From assembly GCA_011524575.1 (NCBI GenBank), contig WTKB01000152.1:1-17749 (forward strand): 17,749 nucleotides of DNA, in the 5' to 3' direction. Made by a program: the position numbers and the translations under genes. Below, in pieces: positions 1 to 8,172 of the stretch (position 1 is its first letter; every line of letters begins with the position of its first letter). The notes under the pieces are model-generated. The model made no database searches. It was not told the origin of the DNA and was given only the letters and a program-made list of their open reading frames with translations. The DNA is from Aquimarina sp. Its GTDB lineage: Bacteria > Bacteroidota > Bacteroidia > Flavobacteriales > Flavobacteriaceae.

Positions 1-2
1 AG

Positions 3-87
3 CGGAGAAAGAGGGATTCGAACCCCCGGAGGTGTGACCCTCAACAGTTTTCAAGACTGCCGCATTCGACCACTCTGCCATTTCTCC
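3..87 (-). tRNA. tRNA-Ser (anticodon UGA)
   Basis: Read on the minus strand, the 7-bp acceptor stem pairs GGAGAAA (87-81) with TTTCTCC (10-4), followed by a G discriminator base at position 3, the usual serine identity base. The anticodon loop reads CTTGAAA between CAGT/ACTG stem halves, giving anticodon TGA, which decodes UCA and other UCN serine codons. The T arm carries the GGTTCGAATCC-type loop. A long variable arm lies between the anticodon and T arms, as expected for class II serine tRNAs; total length is 85 bases. The CCA end is not encoded. A -7-type promoter element lies about 37 bases upstream. Confidence 0.96.
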
Positions 88-123
88 CAGTGGTAAACAA
101 GAAATATTTCCTGAATGCGTTTG

Positions 124-131
124 CAAATATA
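124..131 (-). promoter_or_regulatory. Bacteroidetes-type -7 promoter element for tRNA-Ser
   Basis: On the minus strand the bases read TATATTTG, an exact match to the Bacteroidetes primary-sigma -7 consensus TAnnTTTG. It sits 36 bases before the first tRNA base, so a start site near 115-118 would give a leader of about 30 bases. I see no good -33 TTTG at the usual spacing: the upstream sequence is A/T runs. The call therefore rests on the -7 match and its position. Confidence 0.5.
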
Positions 132-218
132 AAGCTTTTTTTTAATTAAAAAATAAAAATGCAATATATTTTCTAATAAAATTATTAAAAAACTTTGTAC
201 ACACTGTTAATAACTTAT

Positions 219-1016
219 TTATAAATCTTTGGCATTTGCAATAATTTCTGCAATATCCATTACCGATACATCAGCTTCTTTCTCTTTATTTTTCACACCA
301 TCAGTCATCATGGTATTACAAAAAGGACAACCTGCTGCAATAACTTCAGGTTGCAACTCCAAGGCTTGCTCGGTACGTTCGATGTTAACATCTTTATTTC
401 CTTTTTCAGGTTCTTTGAACATTTGTGCACCACCTGCCCCACAACACAATCCATTTTGACGGCATTTCTTCATCTCTAAGAGTTCGACCTCTAGTTTACG
501 AAGTAATTCTCGTGGTGCTTCATACACATCATTAGCTCTACCTAAATAACACGGATCATGAAAAGTAATTTTCTTGCCTTTAAAAGAACCTCCTTCAACT
601 TTTAAACGTCCGTCATCCAAAAGAGATTTTAAAAAAGTAGTATGATGCACTACATCATAATTACCCCCTAATTCGGGATACTCATTTTTTAAAGTATTAA
701 AACAATGAGGACATGCTGTTACAATTTTTTTAACTCCATAACTATTTAAAACGTCTATATTAGTCATGGCTTGCATCTGAAACAAAAATTCATTTCCACT
801 ACGTTTAGCAGGATCTCCCGTACAACTTTCTTCAGTACCTAAAACAGCAAAATCTACCTTAGAGTGATTTAAAATTCGTACAAATGCTTTTGTAATTTTC
901 TTAGCTCGGTCATCAAAACTACCTGCACAACCTACCCAAAAAAGAACCTCTGGTAATTTATTATTTGCTGCCACATATTGTGCCAGCGTCTGAACTTGTA
1001 GTATGTTATCACTCAT
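219..1016 (-). CDS. CCG-domain (Fe-S)-binding protein, HdrB/LutA/GlpC-like
   Basis: A 265-residue soluble redox protein with two cysteine-rich CCG-type modules, the fold that holds the catalytic Fe-S clusters of heterodisulfide reductase HdrB/HdrD and is found in LutA, GlcF and GlpC. Visible cysteines are C30 (WVGC), C64 (EESC), C102/C105 (ACPHC), C156 (DPC), C185, C191-C192 (LCCGAGG) and C230/C233 (GCPFC). The substrate cannot be read from sequence. It is probably the electron-accepting or donating partner of the membrane Fe-S protein encoded at 1786-3135, which has the complementary ferredoxin domain. An in-frame ATG at 1049 would add 11 residues (MFHLLLLQDLF), but the ATG at 1016 (MSDN) starts closer to the conserved LPEVLFWVGC segment and is preferred. 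It is separated from the upstream HAD gene by 275 bases with a hairpin, so it may have its own promoter. Confidence 0.9.
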   Translation of the reverse strand: MSDNILQVQTLAQYVAANNKLPEVLFWVGCAGSFDDRAKKITKAFVRILNHSKVDFAVLGTEESCTGDPAKRSGNEFLFQMQAMTNIDVLNSYGVKKIVTACPHCFNTLKNEYPELGGNYDVVHHTTFLKSLLDDGRLKVEGGSFKGKKITFHDPCYLGRANDVYEAPRELLRKLEVELLEMKKCRQNGLCCGAGGAQMFKEPEKGNKDVNIERTEQALELQPEVIAAGCPFCNTMMTDGVKNKEKEADVSVMDIAEIIANAKDL

Positions 1017-1101
1017 AAATAGATCTTGAAGTAATAATAAATGAAACAAAAAAGATTACAAAAAGTAATAAGTTTAAACAGGGTTTTATGTAATCTTGAT
1101 T

Positions 1102-1185
1102 AGAGCTTGTTGTTTAATACCATTTTATTTTAATAGTATCAAAATAGACTATCATACAAGCTAAGAAAATAAACTTGTATGATAG
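1102..1185. repeat. Inverted repeat / hairpin between HAD gene and CCG gene
   Basis: CTATCATACAAG at 1149-1160 is exactly mirrored by CTTGTATGATAG at 1174-1185, with a 13-base loop. It lies about 107 bases past the stop of the upstream minus-strand gene and about 130 bases before the CCG gene start. The minus-strand sequence after it is T-rich (TATTTTGATA) but not a clean U tract, so termination is possible rather than shown. At 1102-1117 AGAGCTTGTTGTTTAA loosely resembles the AGAGCTTGCTTAAA repeats seen near 9146-9366. Confidence 0.5.
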
Positions 1186-1291
1186 ATCTTGTACCAATTG
1201 ACCTTTGAAATTAATCTAATAAATAATTATTACTTTTTTATTAAAGCAATTTCAAAAACTCCTTTGGTATTATAATTTTGGTAATACGGAA

Positions 1292-1741
1292 TTAATCGTG
1301 AGCACCGTCATCAAACACTTCAATGGTTACTTGTCTCTCGATTAAATCAGTAAACTTACCCGTATAACGTGTTGCTTTTACTAAGTGATTATCTACCCAG
1401 TGGTAGTTTCCTCCTCTTGGTTTACCCATAAGTAAACTATGATAATTGAAACCGTGTTTCTTCAACCAAGTCTCTGTTACTTCTCGGTGTTCTTCAGTTC
1501 TTGAAGTGAAAAAACAAATACGATGCCCCTGATCATACCATTTGTTAAGTGTAACTAACGCATCTGGAAAAGGCTCACAAGTAGCCATACGCTCTGGCTC
1601 TTCATTAGGTACATCTTCTGTAATAGTTCCATCTATATCAATAAGATAATTTTTGACACCCTCAGGTAAAACAGGACTTACCAACTCACCATCTTCTATT
1701 TTGTCTTTTAAGATGTTTCCTAAATCTTCTTTGTTACTCAT
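1292..1741 (-). CDS. Small HAD-superfamily phosphatase-like protein
   Basis: A 149-residue cytosolic protein of the HAD fold. Motif I is LIDIDGTIT (D35 and D37 as nucleophile and acid), motif II is FFTSR (S80), a lysine follows at MGKPRGG (K107), and the late acidic region VDNHLVKATRY (D117) stands near where motif III is expected. Proteins of this size and type in Bacteroidetes are often labelled 'phosphoheptose isomerase', but nothing here shows the SIS fold, so that name looks like a propagated error. The length fits a capless or minimal-cap HAD enzyme; the substrate is unknown. It starts 44 bases after the membrane Fe-S gene on the same strand and is probably co-transcribed with it. Confidence 0.8.
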   Translation of the reverse strand: MSNKEDLGNILKDKIEDGELVSPVLPEGVKNYLIDIDGTITEDVPNEEPERMATCEPFPDALVTLNKWYDQGHRICFFTSRTEEHREVTETWLKKHGFNYHSLLMGKPRGGNYHWVDNHLVKATRYTGKFTDLIERQVTIEVFDDGAHD

Positions 1742-1785
1742 AATATTAAAAATTTATATACTGATTTTAAATGGTTTTTTTTTAA

Positions 1786-3135
1786 CTACTTTTCATTTGA
1801 CCAATTTAAGCGATCCATTTGATTAAAAGGCCATGGCGCTCCATTGTTCTCAATGTTACTCATCATGTTATTTAAATCTGTTGGAGCAGCACTTTCCTCC
1901 ATAACTAAATAAGTACGCATTTCGTTAATAATAGATAATGGATCTATACTTACTGGGCATGCCTCTACACAAGCATTACAAGTCGTACAGGCCCATAACT
2001 CTTCTTTAGAGATATAGTCATTTAATAACTGCTTTCCGTCAGGAACAAAACTACCATTTTTATCTATATTTTTCCCAACTTCCTCTAAACGATCTCTTGT
2101 GTCCATCATTATTTTACGAGGAGATAATTTCTTACCTGTTTGGTTTGCAGGACACTCAGATGTACACCTTCCACATTCTGTACAGGTATAAGCATTAAGA
2201 AGTTGCACCCAATTTAAATCTATTACATCAGAAGCTCCAAATTTATCTGGCACATTATCACTGGTAGTTTCTGCAGGATCAGGAGTAGCAAAAGGATCTG
2301 CATCTGGATCCATCATTAACTTTACTTCATTGGTTACACTTTCTAGATTTCTGAATTTTCCTTTAGGTGCTATGTTGCCATAATAAGTATTTGGGAAAGC
2401 AAGTAAAATATGTAAGTGTTTTGAAAAATATAAATAATTTAAAAACACTAAAATCCCTACAATATGTAACCACCAACTTAATCGTTCAACAACAATAAGT
2501 GAAGAAATATCAAAAGAAGAAAGTAAAGGTACAATGAATGTTTTACTTATTGGAAATGCTCCTATAATACCTTCTGATTTTGCATAATGAGGAGCTCCAA
2601 GAGCTTGTAATAAATAATCTGAAGCATTCATTGTTAAAAAAAGAAGCATCAAAACAATTTCAAAATACAAGATTAAATTTCCATCAGATTTTGGCCAACC
2701 TTTCATCTCCGGACTTAAAAAACGCTTAATTTTAATAACATTTCTGCGTACCCAAAATACCACAACGGCAACAAGTACTAAAAATGCTAAAACTTCAAAA
2801 GCACCTATTAAATAATTATAAGGAGTACCAATAAAAGCAAATACACGATGGGTTCCGAAAAGACCATCGATAATAATTTCTAGAAGTTCTATGTTTATAA
2901 CAATAAAACCTATATATACAATAAGGTGTAAAAAACCTGCAATTGGTTTTTTAACCATCTTAGATTGTCCAAACGCAATTCTAAGCATATTCTTCAATCG
3001 TATATTTTGATTATCAGAACGTTCAATAGATTGCCCTAATCTTATATTTCTGATAATTTTACGAATACTTTTAGTAAAAAACGTTATACCTGTAATAAAT
3101 ACTAACGCAAAACATATATTATCAATGTATTCCAT
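1786..3135 (-). CDS. Membrane-anchored two-[4Fe-4S] ferredoxin protein, HdrE/HdrC (NarI)-like fusion
   Basis: A 449-residue inner-membrane protein. The N-terminal half has about five hydrophobic segments (roughly 6-22, 66-90, 107-129, 153-170, 222-248), with histidines at H70, H224, H240 and H242 placed like the haem-b ligands of NarI/HdrE-type subunits. The C-terminal half carries two classical ferredoxin motifs, C318-C321-C324-C328-P and C383-C386-C389-C393-P. The likely role is to pass electrons between the quinone pool and a cytosolic partner through haem and Fe-S clusters. The nearby CCG protein (219-1016) is the obvious partner, together resembling HdrDE, GlpC or LutAB-type units. Haem binding is inferred from histidine placement only. 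It lies 28 bases past the MCE gene's stop. Confidence 0.88.
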   Translation of the reverse strand: MEYIDNICFALVFITGITFFTKSIRKIIRNIRLGQSIERSDNQNIRLKNMLRIAFGQSKMVKKPIAGFLHLIVYIGFIVINIELLEIIIDGLFGTHRVFAFIGTPYNYLIGAFEVLAFLVLVAVVVFWVRRNVIKIKRFLSPEMKGWPKSDGNLILYFEIVLMLLFLTMNASDYLLQALGAPHYAKSEGIIGAFPISKTFIVPLLSSFDISSLIVVERLSWWLHIVGILVFLNYLYFSKHLHILLAFPNTYYGNIAPKGKFRNLESVTNEVKLMMDPDADPFATPDPAETTSDNVPDKFGASDVIDLNWVQLLNAYTCTECGRCTSECPANQTGKKLSPRKIMMDTRDRLEEVGKNIDKNGSFVPDGKQLLNDYISKEELWACTTCNACVEACPVSIDPLSIINEMRTYLVMEESAAPTDLNNMMSNIENNGAPWPFNQMDRLNWSNEK

Positions 3136-3163
3136 AGTTTCGGAAATTATATTTTAAGCTTTT

Positions 3164-4108
3164 TTAGTCTGTAAGTTGTTCCTTTTTTTCTTTATCTTTC
3201 CTACCAAATACAGAGAAATGAACATATCTTTTTGGTTGAAGTCTGAAATCCTGTAAAAGCAATTCTAATTGTTTAGAAGATGCTTCTAAGTTAGTGTATA
3301 ATGCAGGATCTTGTAATAATTTACCTACAGATCCTTTAGGTTCTTCCAAATACTTTAGAATATTTTGCACAGAACTTAAAGATTGATCTAATTTAGTTAC
3401 CAGACTGTTAATTTCTAATTTAGTTAAATTTTCTGAAAGTTCTTTGGTATTTTCAGAAATTGCCGCAAAATTATTGACACTCTGAGCCACTTTTAACTGA
3501 TTATCTAGCACTAAGCGATTCATATTGTTAGTTAATGAAGCACTATTATCCAAAACCTGATTTAGGTTTTCCAAAACTTTTGAAAAATCTGAAATATTAT
3601 TTTTACCTAATAACTGATTAAGATTTTTCATAGTTGTATGCGTCTCTAAAAGAAGTGCATTTAAATTGACTTGTAATGGATCTATTTTCTGAGAAATTGA
3701 GGTCATTAAATCCTCGTCTATCTCTCCTGTAAGCACGGCTCCATCAGTTGCCATAACACTTGGGCTTTGCTCAGGAACAATGGCAAGTGCTTTTCCTGAA
3801 ACAAGTCCTGAGCTGTAAATTTTTGCAATACTATTTACTCCAAACTCAAAATCAGTATCAACGCTAAAACTTACTTTTAAACGCCCTATTTTATCAATAA
3901 ACTTAATGTCTAAAATTTTACCGACTTGTAACCCATTAATGGTAACTACAGACGCACTATTAAGCCCTTCTATATTGTCGTAAACAACATGAAAAGTTTT
4001 TTGATTAGAAAGCAAATTATTGCCCTTCAAAAAATTATAACCAAAAATAAGTAATATTACAGCTGTGAGCACAGTTACAGCAGCTTTCAGTTCTCTGGAA
4101 ATTTTCAA
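3164..4108 (-). CDS. MCE/MlaD-family lipid-transport protein
   Basis: A roughly 314-residue protein anchored by one N-terminal membrane helix (AAVTVLTAVILLIFGYNFLKG). An MCE domain follows, starting at TFHVVYDNIEGLNSAS and containing VTINGLQVGKI. A long helical region (NLNQVLDNSASLTNNMN and similar) makes up most of the rest. MCE proteins form hexameric rings in the periplasm that carry phospholipids between membranes together with an ABC transporter; no transporter genes are in view. There is no in-frame ATG after the upstream TAA. The open frame begins with TTG at 4138, but homologous proteins typically start at the (M)KISRE segment, matched here by a second TTG at 4108 (LKISRELKAA), which I choose. 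The gene lies just downstream of the amidase gene. Confidence 0.87.
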   Translation of the reverse strand: MKISRELKAAVTVLTAVILLIFGYNFLKGNNLLSNQKTFHVVYDNIEGLNSASVVTINGLQVGKILDIKFIDKIGRLKVSFSVDTDFEFGVNSIAKIYSSGLVSGKALAIVPEQSPSVMATDGAVLTGEIDEDLMTSISQKIDPLQVNLNALLLETHTTMKNLNQLLGKNNISDFSKVLENLNQVLDNSASLTNNMNRLVLDNQLKVAQSVNNFAAISENTKELSENLTKLEINSLVTKLDQSLSSVQNILKYLEEPKGSVGKLLQDPALYTNLEASSKQLELLLQDFRLQPKRYVHFSVFGRKDKEKKEQLTD

Positions 4109-4166
4109 AATCAAATCTTTAAAATCCAAAGTTACCAAAATTATTAATACGCCATGAATTTAAAAC

Positions 4167-5369
4167 TTATAGTTTCTTTAAAGCAGTAGTTAAAGGAATA
4201 GCTTTATTGTTTTTAAAAGCTACTATATAAGCACTTTTAAAACCTTTTTTACGAGCTTGCTTTTGATTATTTTTAGCACTTTGATAACAACTTGTTTCTC
4301 CATAGTAGTATTTATACACACCACTTTTTCTCTTAATTTTTGAAATAGGAGAAAGTCCTTTAAAAAGTTTTGAACTTTTAGAAATTTCCTTCGAAACTAC
4401 AAAAAGCTGTACTTTAAAAACAATTTCTTGTGAAGCATTTGATACTTCCTTTTCAATTTCATGTTTGATGGGTGCTTTTTTAACTACCTCTTTTGGTTTA
4501 CTTACTGAGTGATTTTTAGTTGATGATGCCCTTTTATTATCTTGAGGAGGAGTTGTAGATTTTGTAGATTTATCTACAGTGGTTGTATAAATATTATCCA
4601 TGTACTGAACTATAGACTTTGCAATAGATTTAGAAATTTCTTGCTTTCCTTTCCATGAATTTAAATACTTGCCTTCTTTTTTATGGGTTAGAAAACCTGT
4701 TTCAATAAGTACACTTGGCATAAAAGTTTGATGTAACACCAAAAAACCCGCTTGTTTAACCCCTCTATCCACACGGTTTAATTGCTCTTTAAAATTTTCT
4801 TGTACCAAACTTGCTACACTTAAACTTTTATCTAAGTAAGCCTCTTGCATCAAGGTCAGTCCAATAATAGACTCTGGCTTACCGGGATCAAAACCATCAT
4901 ATTTAGATTTATAATTATCCTCCAATAAAATTACAGCATTTTCTTTTTTTGCAATTTCAAAATTACGCTGATTTGCATGAAGTCCCAAAACAAAAGTCTC
5001 CGTACCTGACACCGTAGTTTTATGAGCATTACAATGTATAGAAACAAAAAGATCTGCCTTTGCTTTATTGGCGAATTCTGCACGTTTATTCAAAGGAATA
5101 AAAACATCTTTTTTACGTGTGTAAAGTACCTTTATGCTTGAGTTTTTCTCGAGTTGATTCCCTATTTGTAATACGATATCCAGAGCGATATCTTTTTCTC
5201 TATACCCATTTCCTCTCGTACCTGAATCATGACCACCATGACCTGCATCAAGAACTACAGTAAAAGGTCTGGCAGTAATTAAAGGCTCTTTTTGAGGCGA
5301 CTTACTGTATAAAACAGTACACCATACCAGTATAAAAATAAATTGTATAATTTTGAGATTTTTTTTCAT
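4167..5369 (-). CDS. N-acetylmuramoyl-L-alanine amidase (Amidase_3, AmiC-like)
   Basis: A 400-residue exported zinc amidase that cleaves the bond between N-acetylmuramic acid and the stem peptide of peptidoglycan, usually during cell separation. Residues 1-22 form a signal peptide (KIIQFIFILVWCTVLYS). The catalytic domain spans about 36-258, with zinc ligands H44 (LDAGHGGHD), E58 (YREKD) and H112 (SIHCNA), and the catalytic glutamate E223 (VLIETGF). A charged, low-complexity linker (about 265-310) follows, then a C-terminal segment (about 318-400, FKVQLFVVSKEI... YKYYYGETSCY) that looks SPOR-like and may bind denuded glycan strands. It is the first gene of the minus-strand run and is divergent from the lptD-like gene, so two envelope genes share one 103-base intergenic region. 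Confidence 0.93.
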   Translation of the reverse strand: MKKNLKIIQFIFILVWCTVLYSKSPQKEPLITARPFTVVLDAGHGGHDSGTRGNGYREKDIALDIVLQIGNQLEKNSSIKVLYTRKKDVFIPLNKRAEFANKAKADLFVSIHCNAHKTTVSGTETFVLGLHANQRNFEIAKKENAVILLEDNYKSKYDGFDPGKPESIIGLTLMQEAYLDKSLSVASLVQENFKEQLNRVDRGVKQAGFLVLHQTFMPSVLIETGFLTHKKEGKYLNSWKGKQEISKSIAKSIVQYMDNIYTTTVDKSTKSTTPPQDNKRASSTKNHSVSKPKEVVKKAPIKHEIEKEVSNASQEIVFKVQLFVVSKEISKSSKLFKGLSPISKIKRKSGVYKYYYGETSCYQSAKNNQKQARKKGFKSAYIVAFKNNKAIPLTTALKKL

Positions 5370-5472
5370 AAAAACAACTTGCTAATTTACTTTTTTAAAT
5401 CAAGAACAATACCAAGCCAAAAAATAGTTTAATTTAGCTTTTTTCTACGAAATTATTAATACCTGCTATAGT
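5370..5472. promoter_or_regulatory. Divergent intergenic region (amidase / LptD-like)
   Basis: This 103-base A/T-rich region must hold the start signals for two divergent genes. No exact TAnnTTTG was found on either strand. Near matches are TATAGTTTG at 5467-5475 on the plus strand, overlapping the TTG start of the LptD-like gene, and TATTTTTTG on the minus strand at about 5419-5427. Both have one base too many between TA and TTTG, so no specific promoter is claimed. Confidence 0.35.
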
Positions 5473-8163
5473 TTGCAAAAATCAAGACATCTTACTATTC
5501 TTTTATTTTTTTTGATTAGTGTTGTTACTTTTGGGCTTCACAGTCAAGAAAATTTAGATGTTAAACCTCAAAAATTAACACCACCAAAACCAAAGGATAG
5601 TATTAAGGTTGATAAAAAGAAAAATGCTCTAAAAGGAAATGTAGTTTATAAAGCTAAAGACTACTTGCATTTTAATCGTAAAAGTTCGGATATCCATCTT
5701 TTTGATGATGCAAAAATAAATTATGATGATATAAAATTAGAATCTGGGACTATTATTTTCAATCAAATCAAAAAAGAAGTTCAGGCTTACGGAATTGAAG
5801 ACCATAAAAAATATACCCAAACGCCACTATTTCAACAGGAAAAAAATAATATAGAACCTGACAGTATCCGATTTAATTTCAAAACCCAAAAGGCATTAAT
5901 CTATAACTCTAAAACCAATCAAGAAGGGTTTAATATTTATAACGAAGTGACTAAAAAAGAGAATGATTCGGTCATTTTTATGAAAAATGTACGTTTTACC
6001 ACTTCTGAAAACCTTGAAGATCCTGAGTACTATTTTTATGCCAGACGTATTAAACTTATTCCAAAAAAGAAAATCGTTACTGGGTTAGTAAACATGTACA
6101 TTGCTGATGTGCCCACCCCTCTTGGACTTCCTTTTGGTTATTTTCCACTACAAAACAAAGCTACATCAGGATTAATTATGCCAAGCTTTAACGATAGTGA
6201 TGCTAGAGGATTTAGTTTTCAAAATGGAGGCTATTATTTTGCCATCAATGATTATTTAGATTTAAGTCTTTTAGGTGATTATTCGACAAATAACAGTTAT
6301 GCAATTCGTGTAGAATCGAATTATAAAAAAAGGTATAAATACTCTGGAAATTTGAACTTTAGATTTGAAAATAATATTAATAGTGAACGTGGTCTCTCGG
6401 ATTTTTCTAAAAGTACACAATATAATATTCAATGGTCTCACAGAAGAGCTAGCCAAGCCAATCCAAATTCTAATTTTAATGCACGTATTAACTTTGGATC
6501 AAGTCAATATTTTAGAAACTCGGTAAACCAATCAAATATTGGAGCAGAACTTAACAACGAATTAAGCTCAAGCTTAGCATACTCTTATGCTATTCGTAGC
6601 ACTCCTGGTATAAATATCGACTCTTCACTAAGAATTAGTCAAAATACAAATACAGAATCTATAAATTTAAACGTTCCTGTAAATTTATCTACCGACCGTG
6701 TTTACCCATTTAAAAGCAAAAGGGGTACAAATAAAGGAGTTTTTAGAAATATCAACCTACAATTAACCTCAAGGGCAGAAAGCCGAATAGCAACTAATGA
6801 TGATAACTTTTTGAAATCAGAAATGTTTGAAGATGCCGCATTTGGTGTATCTCATCAGATTCCTGTAAGTACTAATTTTAAATTATTAAAATACCTGAGC
6901 CTTACAGCAAGTAGTAGCCTTCGTGAACACTGGGTTTTTGAAACTGTAAAGCAAAACTATGATGCCACAACAAACCAAGTTGAAGAATTTTTAAACAAAG
7001 GTTTTGATCGGTTTTTAACCTATAACTTCAATTCGAGTCTTAAAACTATTCTTTACGGTAATTTAAACTTTAAAAAAGATAAAGCTATTAGAGCAATTAG
7101 GCACGTGATACGCCCCTCTATAAGTTATTCTTACACACCTTCTTTCGACCAATATTATGATAACTACATCATACCAGGTGATTCTAATTTAAATATAGAA
7201 GATGAAGTAGTGGACTATTCTCGTTTTACAGGAGGTTTTTATGGGAGTCCTAGTTTAAATGATAGAAGTTCCCTAAATTTTTCCATTAATAATACCCTTG
7301 AGGCTAAAGTGCGTTCTAAAAAAGAAAATGAACAGACGAATCCGTCAAATAACGAAGAACAGGACGTAAAAAAAATTAATATTTTAAATGCTTTAAATTT
7401 TAGGAGTAGTTACAATTTCAAAGCAGATTCTCTGCGTTTGTCTCCAATAAGTTTTTCAGGAAGTATTCCTATTGTAAAAAAACTCAATTTAAATTTCAGA
7501 GGTGCACTAGACCCTTATGCTCTAAATAATAATAACCAGCGCATTGAAAAACTGAATATTAATAACGGAGGAAGCTTATTTAGACTTACTTCAGGAACCG
7601 TTGATTTTAGTTATAGTTTTTCTAACAAAGACTTTTCTCGTAAAAATAATAATGAATTAGCTACTGATAAAAAGACTGATAATGAAACTTTTAGAAATGG
7701 AGGTCGACCTGACAATCTATTTGGATCTAGTACAGACATCAGAAATGGGGAGCTTTTTACAAATTCAAACTTAACCACTTCTAGTAAAGATCAAATTGAT
7801 AACTTAAGTGCTAAAAAATTCTATAACTTTAAAGTTCCTTGGACATTTCAATTTAATTATTCCTTGCGTTACAGTAATGCACGGCGTCAATCTGAAATAT
7901 CCTCACAGACCATTAATTTTTCCTCAGATATTGAACTTGCTCCAAGATGGAAAGTTGGAATATCTTCTGGACTGAATATAAAAACAAAAGAAGTAACTTA
8001 TACTAACTTTAGATTTCAAAGAGATTTAGAAAGTTGGAAAATGAGTTTTAACTGGGTACCTTTTGGAACGGTTAACTCATGGAATTTTTTTATAGGAATT
8101 ACCTCATCTGTACTTAGTGATATTAAGTGGGATAAGCGTAGTGAACCAGACCAAACTTTATAA
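5473..8163 (+). CDS. lptD: LptD-like outer-membrane LPS assembly protein
   Basis: An 896-residue protein with an N-terminal signal peptide (TILLFFLISVVTFGLHSQ, cleavage near 24-26). A periplasmic OstA-like region follows (about 55-200: GNVVYKAKDYLHF, FDDAKINYDDIKLESG). A long beta-barrel region to the C-terminus is full of alternating aromatic strands and ends in a strand with FNWVPFGTVNSWNFFIG. The segment PTPLGLPFGYFPLQNKATSG near 215-235 is characteristic of the Bacteroidetes LptD family. LptD with LptE inserts lipopolysaccharide into the outer leaflet. The start is TTG: an in-frame TAG lies at 5425 and no ATG occurs before the signal peptide. The gene is followed after 9 bases by proC and is probably co-transcribed with it. 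The family assignment is firm; activity is inferred. Confidence 0.9.
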   Translation: MQKSRHLTILLFFLISVVTFGLHSQENLDVKPQKLTPPKPKDSIKVDKKKNALKGNVVYKAKDYLHFNRKSSDIHLFDDAKINYDDIKLESGTIIFNQIKKEVQAYGIEDHKKYTQTPLFQQEKNNIEPDSIRFNFKTQKALIYNSKTNQEGFNIYNEVTKKENDSVIFMKNVRFTTSENLEDPEYYFYARRIKLIPKKKIVTGLVNMYIADVPTPLGLPFGYFPLQNKATSGLIMPSFNDSDARGFSFQNGGYYFAINDYLDLSLLGDYSTNNSYAIRVESNYKKRYKYSGNLNFRFENNINSERGLSDFSKSTQYNIQWSHRRASQANPNSNFNARINFGSSQYFRNSVNQSNIGAELNNELSSSLAYSYAIRSTPGINIDSSLRISQNTNTESINLNVPVNLSTDRVYPFKSKRGTNKGVFRNINLQLTSRAESRIATNDDNFLKSEMFEDAAFGVSHQIPVSTNFKLLKYLSLTASSSLREHWVFETVKQNYDATTNQVEEFLNKGFDRFLTYNFNSSLKTILYGNLNFKKDKAIRAIRHVIRPSISYSYTPSFDQYYDNYIIPGDSNLNIEDEVVDYSRFTGGFYGSPSLNDRSSLNFSINNTLEAKVRSKKENEQTNPSNNEEQDVKKINILNALNFRSSYNFKADSLRLSPISFSGSIPIVKKLNLNFRGALDPYALNNNNQRIEKLNINNGGSLFRLTSGTVDFSYSFSNKDFSRKNNNELATDKKTDNETFRNGGRPDNLFGSSTDIRNGELFTNSNLTTSSKDQIDNLSAKKFYNFKVPWTFQFNYSLRYSNARRQSEISSQTINFSSDIELAPRWKVGISSGLNIKTKEVTYTNFRFQRDLESWKMSFNWVPFGTVNSWNFFIGITSSVLSDIKWDKRSEPDQTL

Positions 8164-8172
8164 TTTATAATT

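Noticed and set aside
229..459. 76-residue open frame on the plus strand
   Set aside because: It lies wholly opposite the well-supported CCG-domain gene and has no recognisable features; it is an antisense shadow.
1017..1049. Extended N-terminus MFHLLLLQDLF on the CCG protein as a signal or membrane anchor
   Set aside because: The stretch is too short and is followed at once by an acidic soluble sequence; a cytosolic Fe-S protein starting at the ATG at 1016 fits better, though the longer start cannot be fully excluded.
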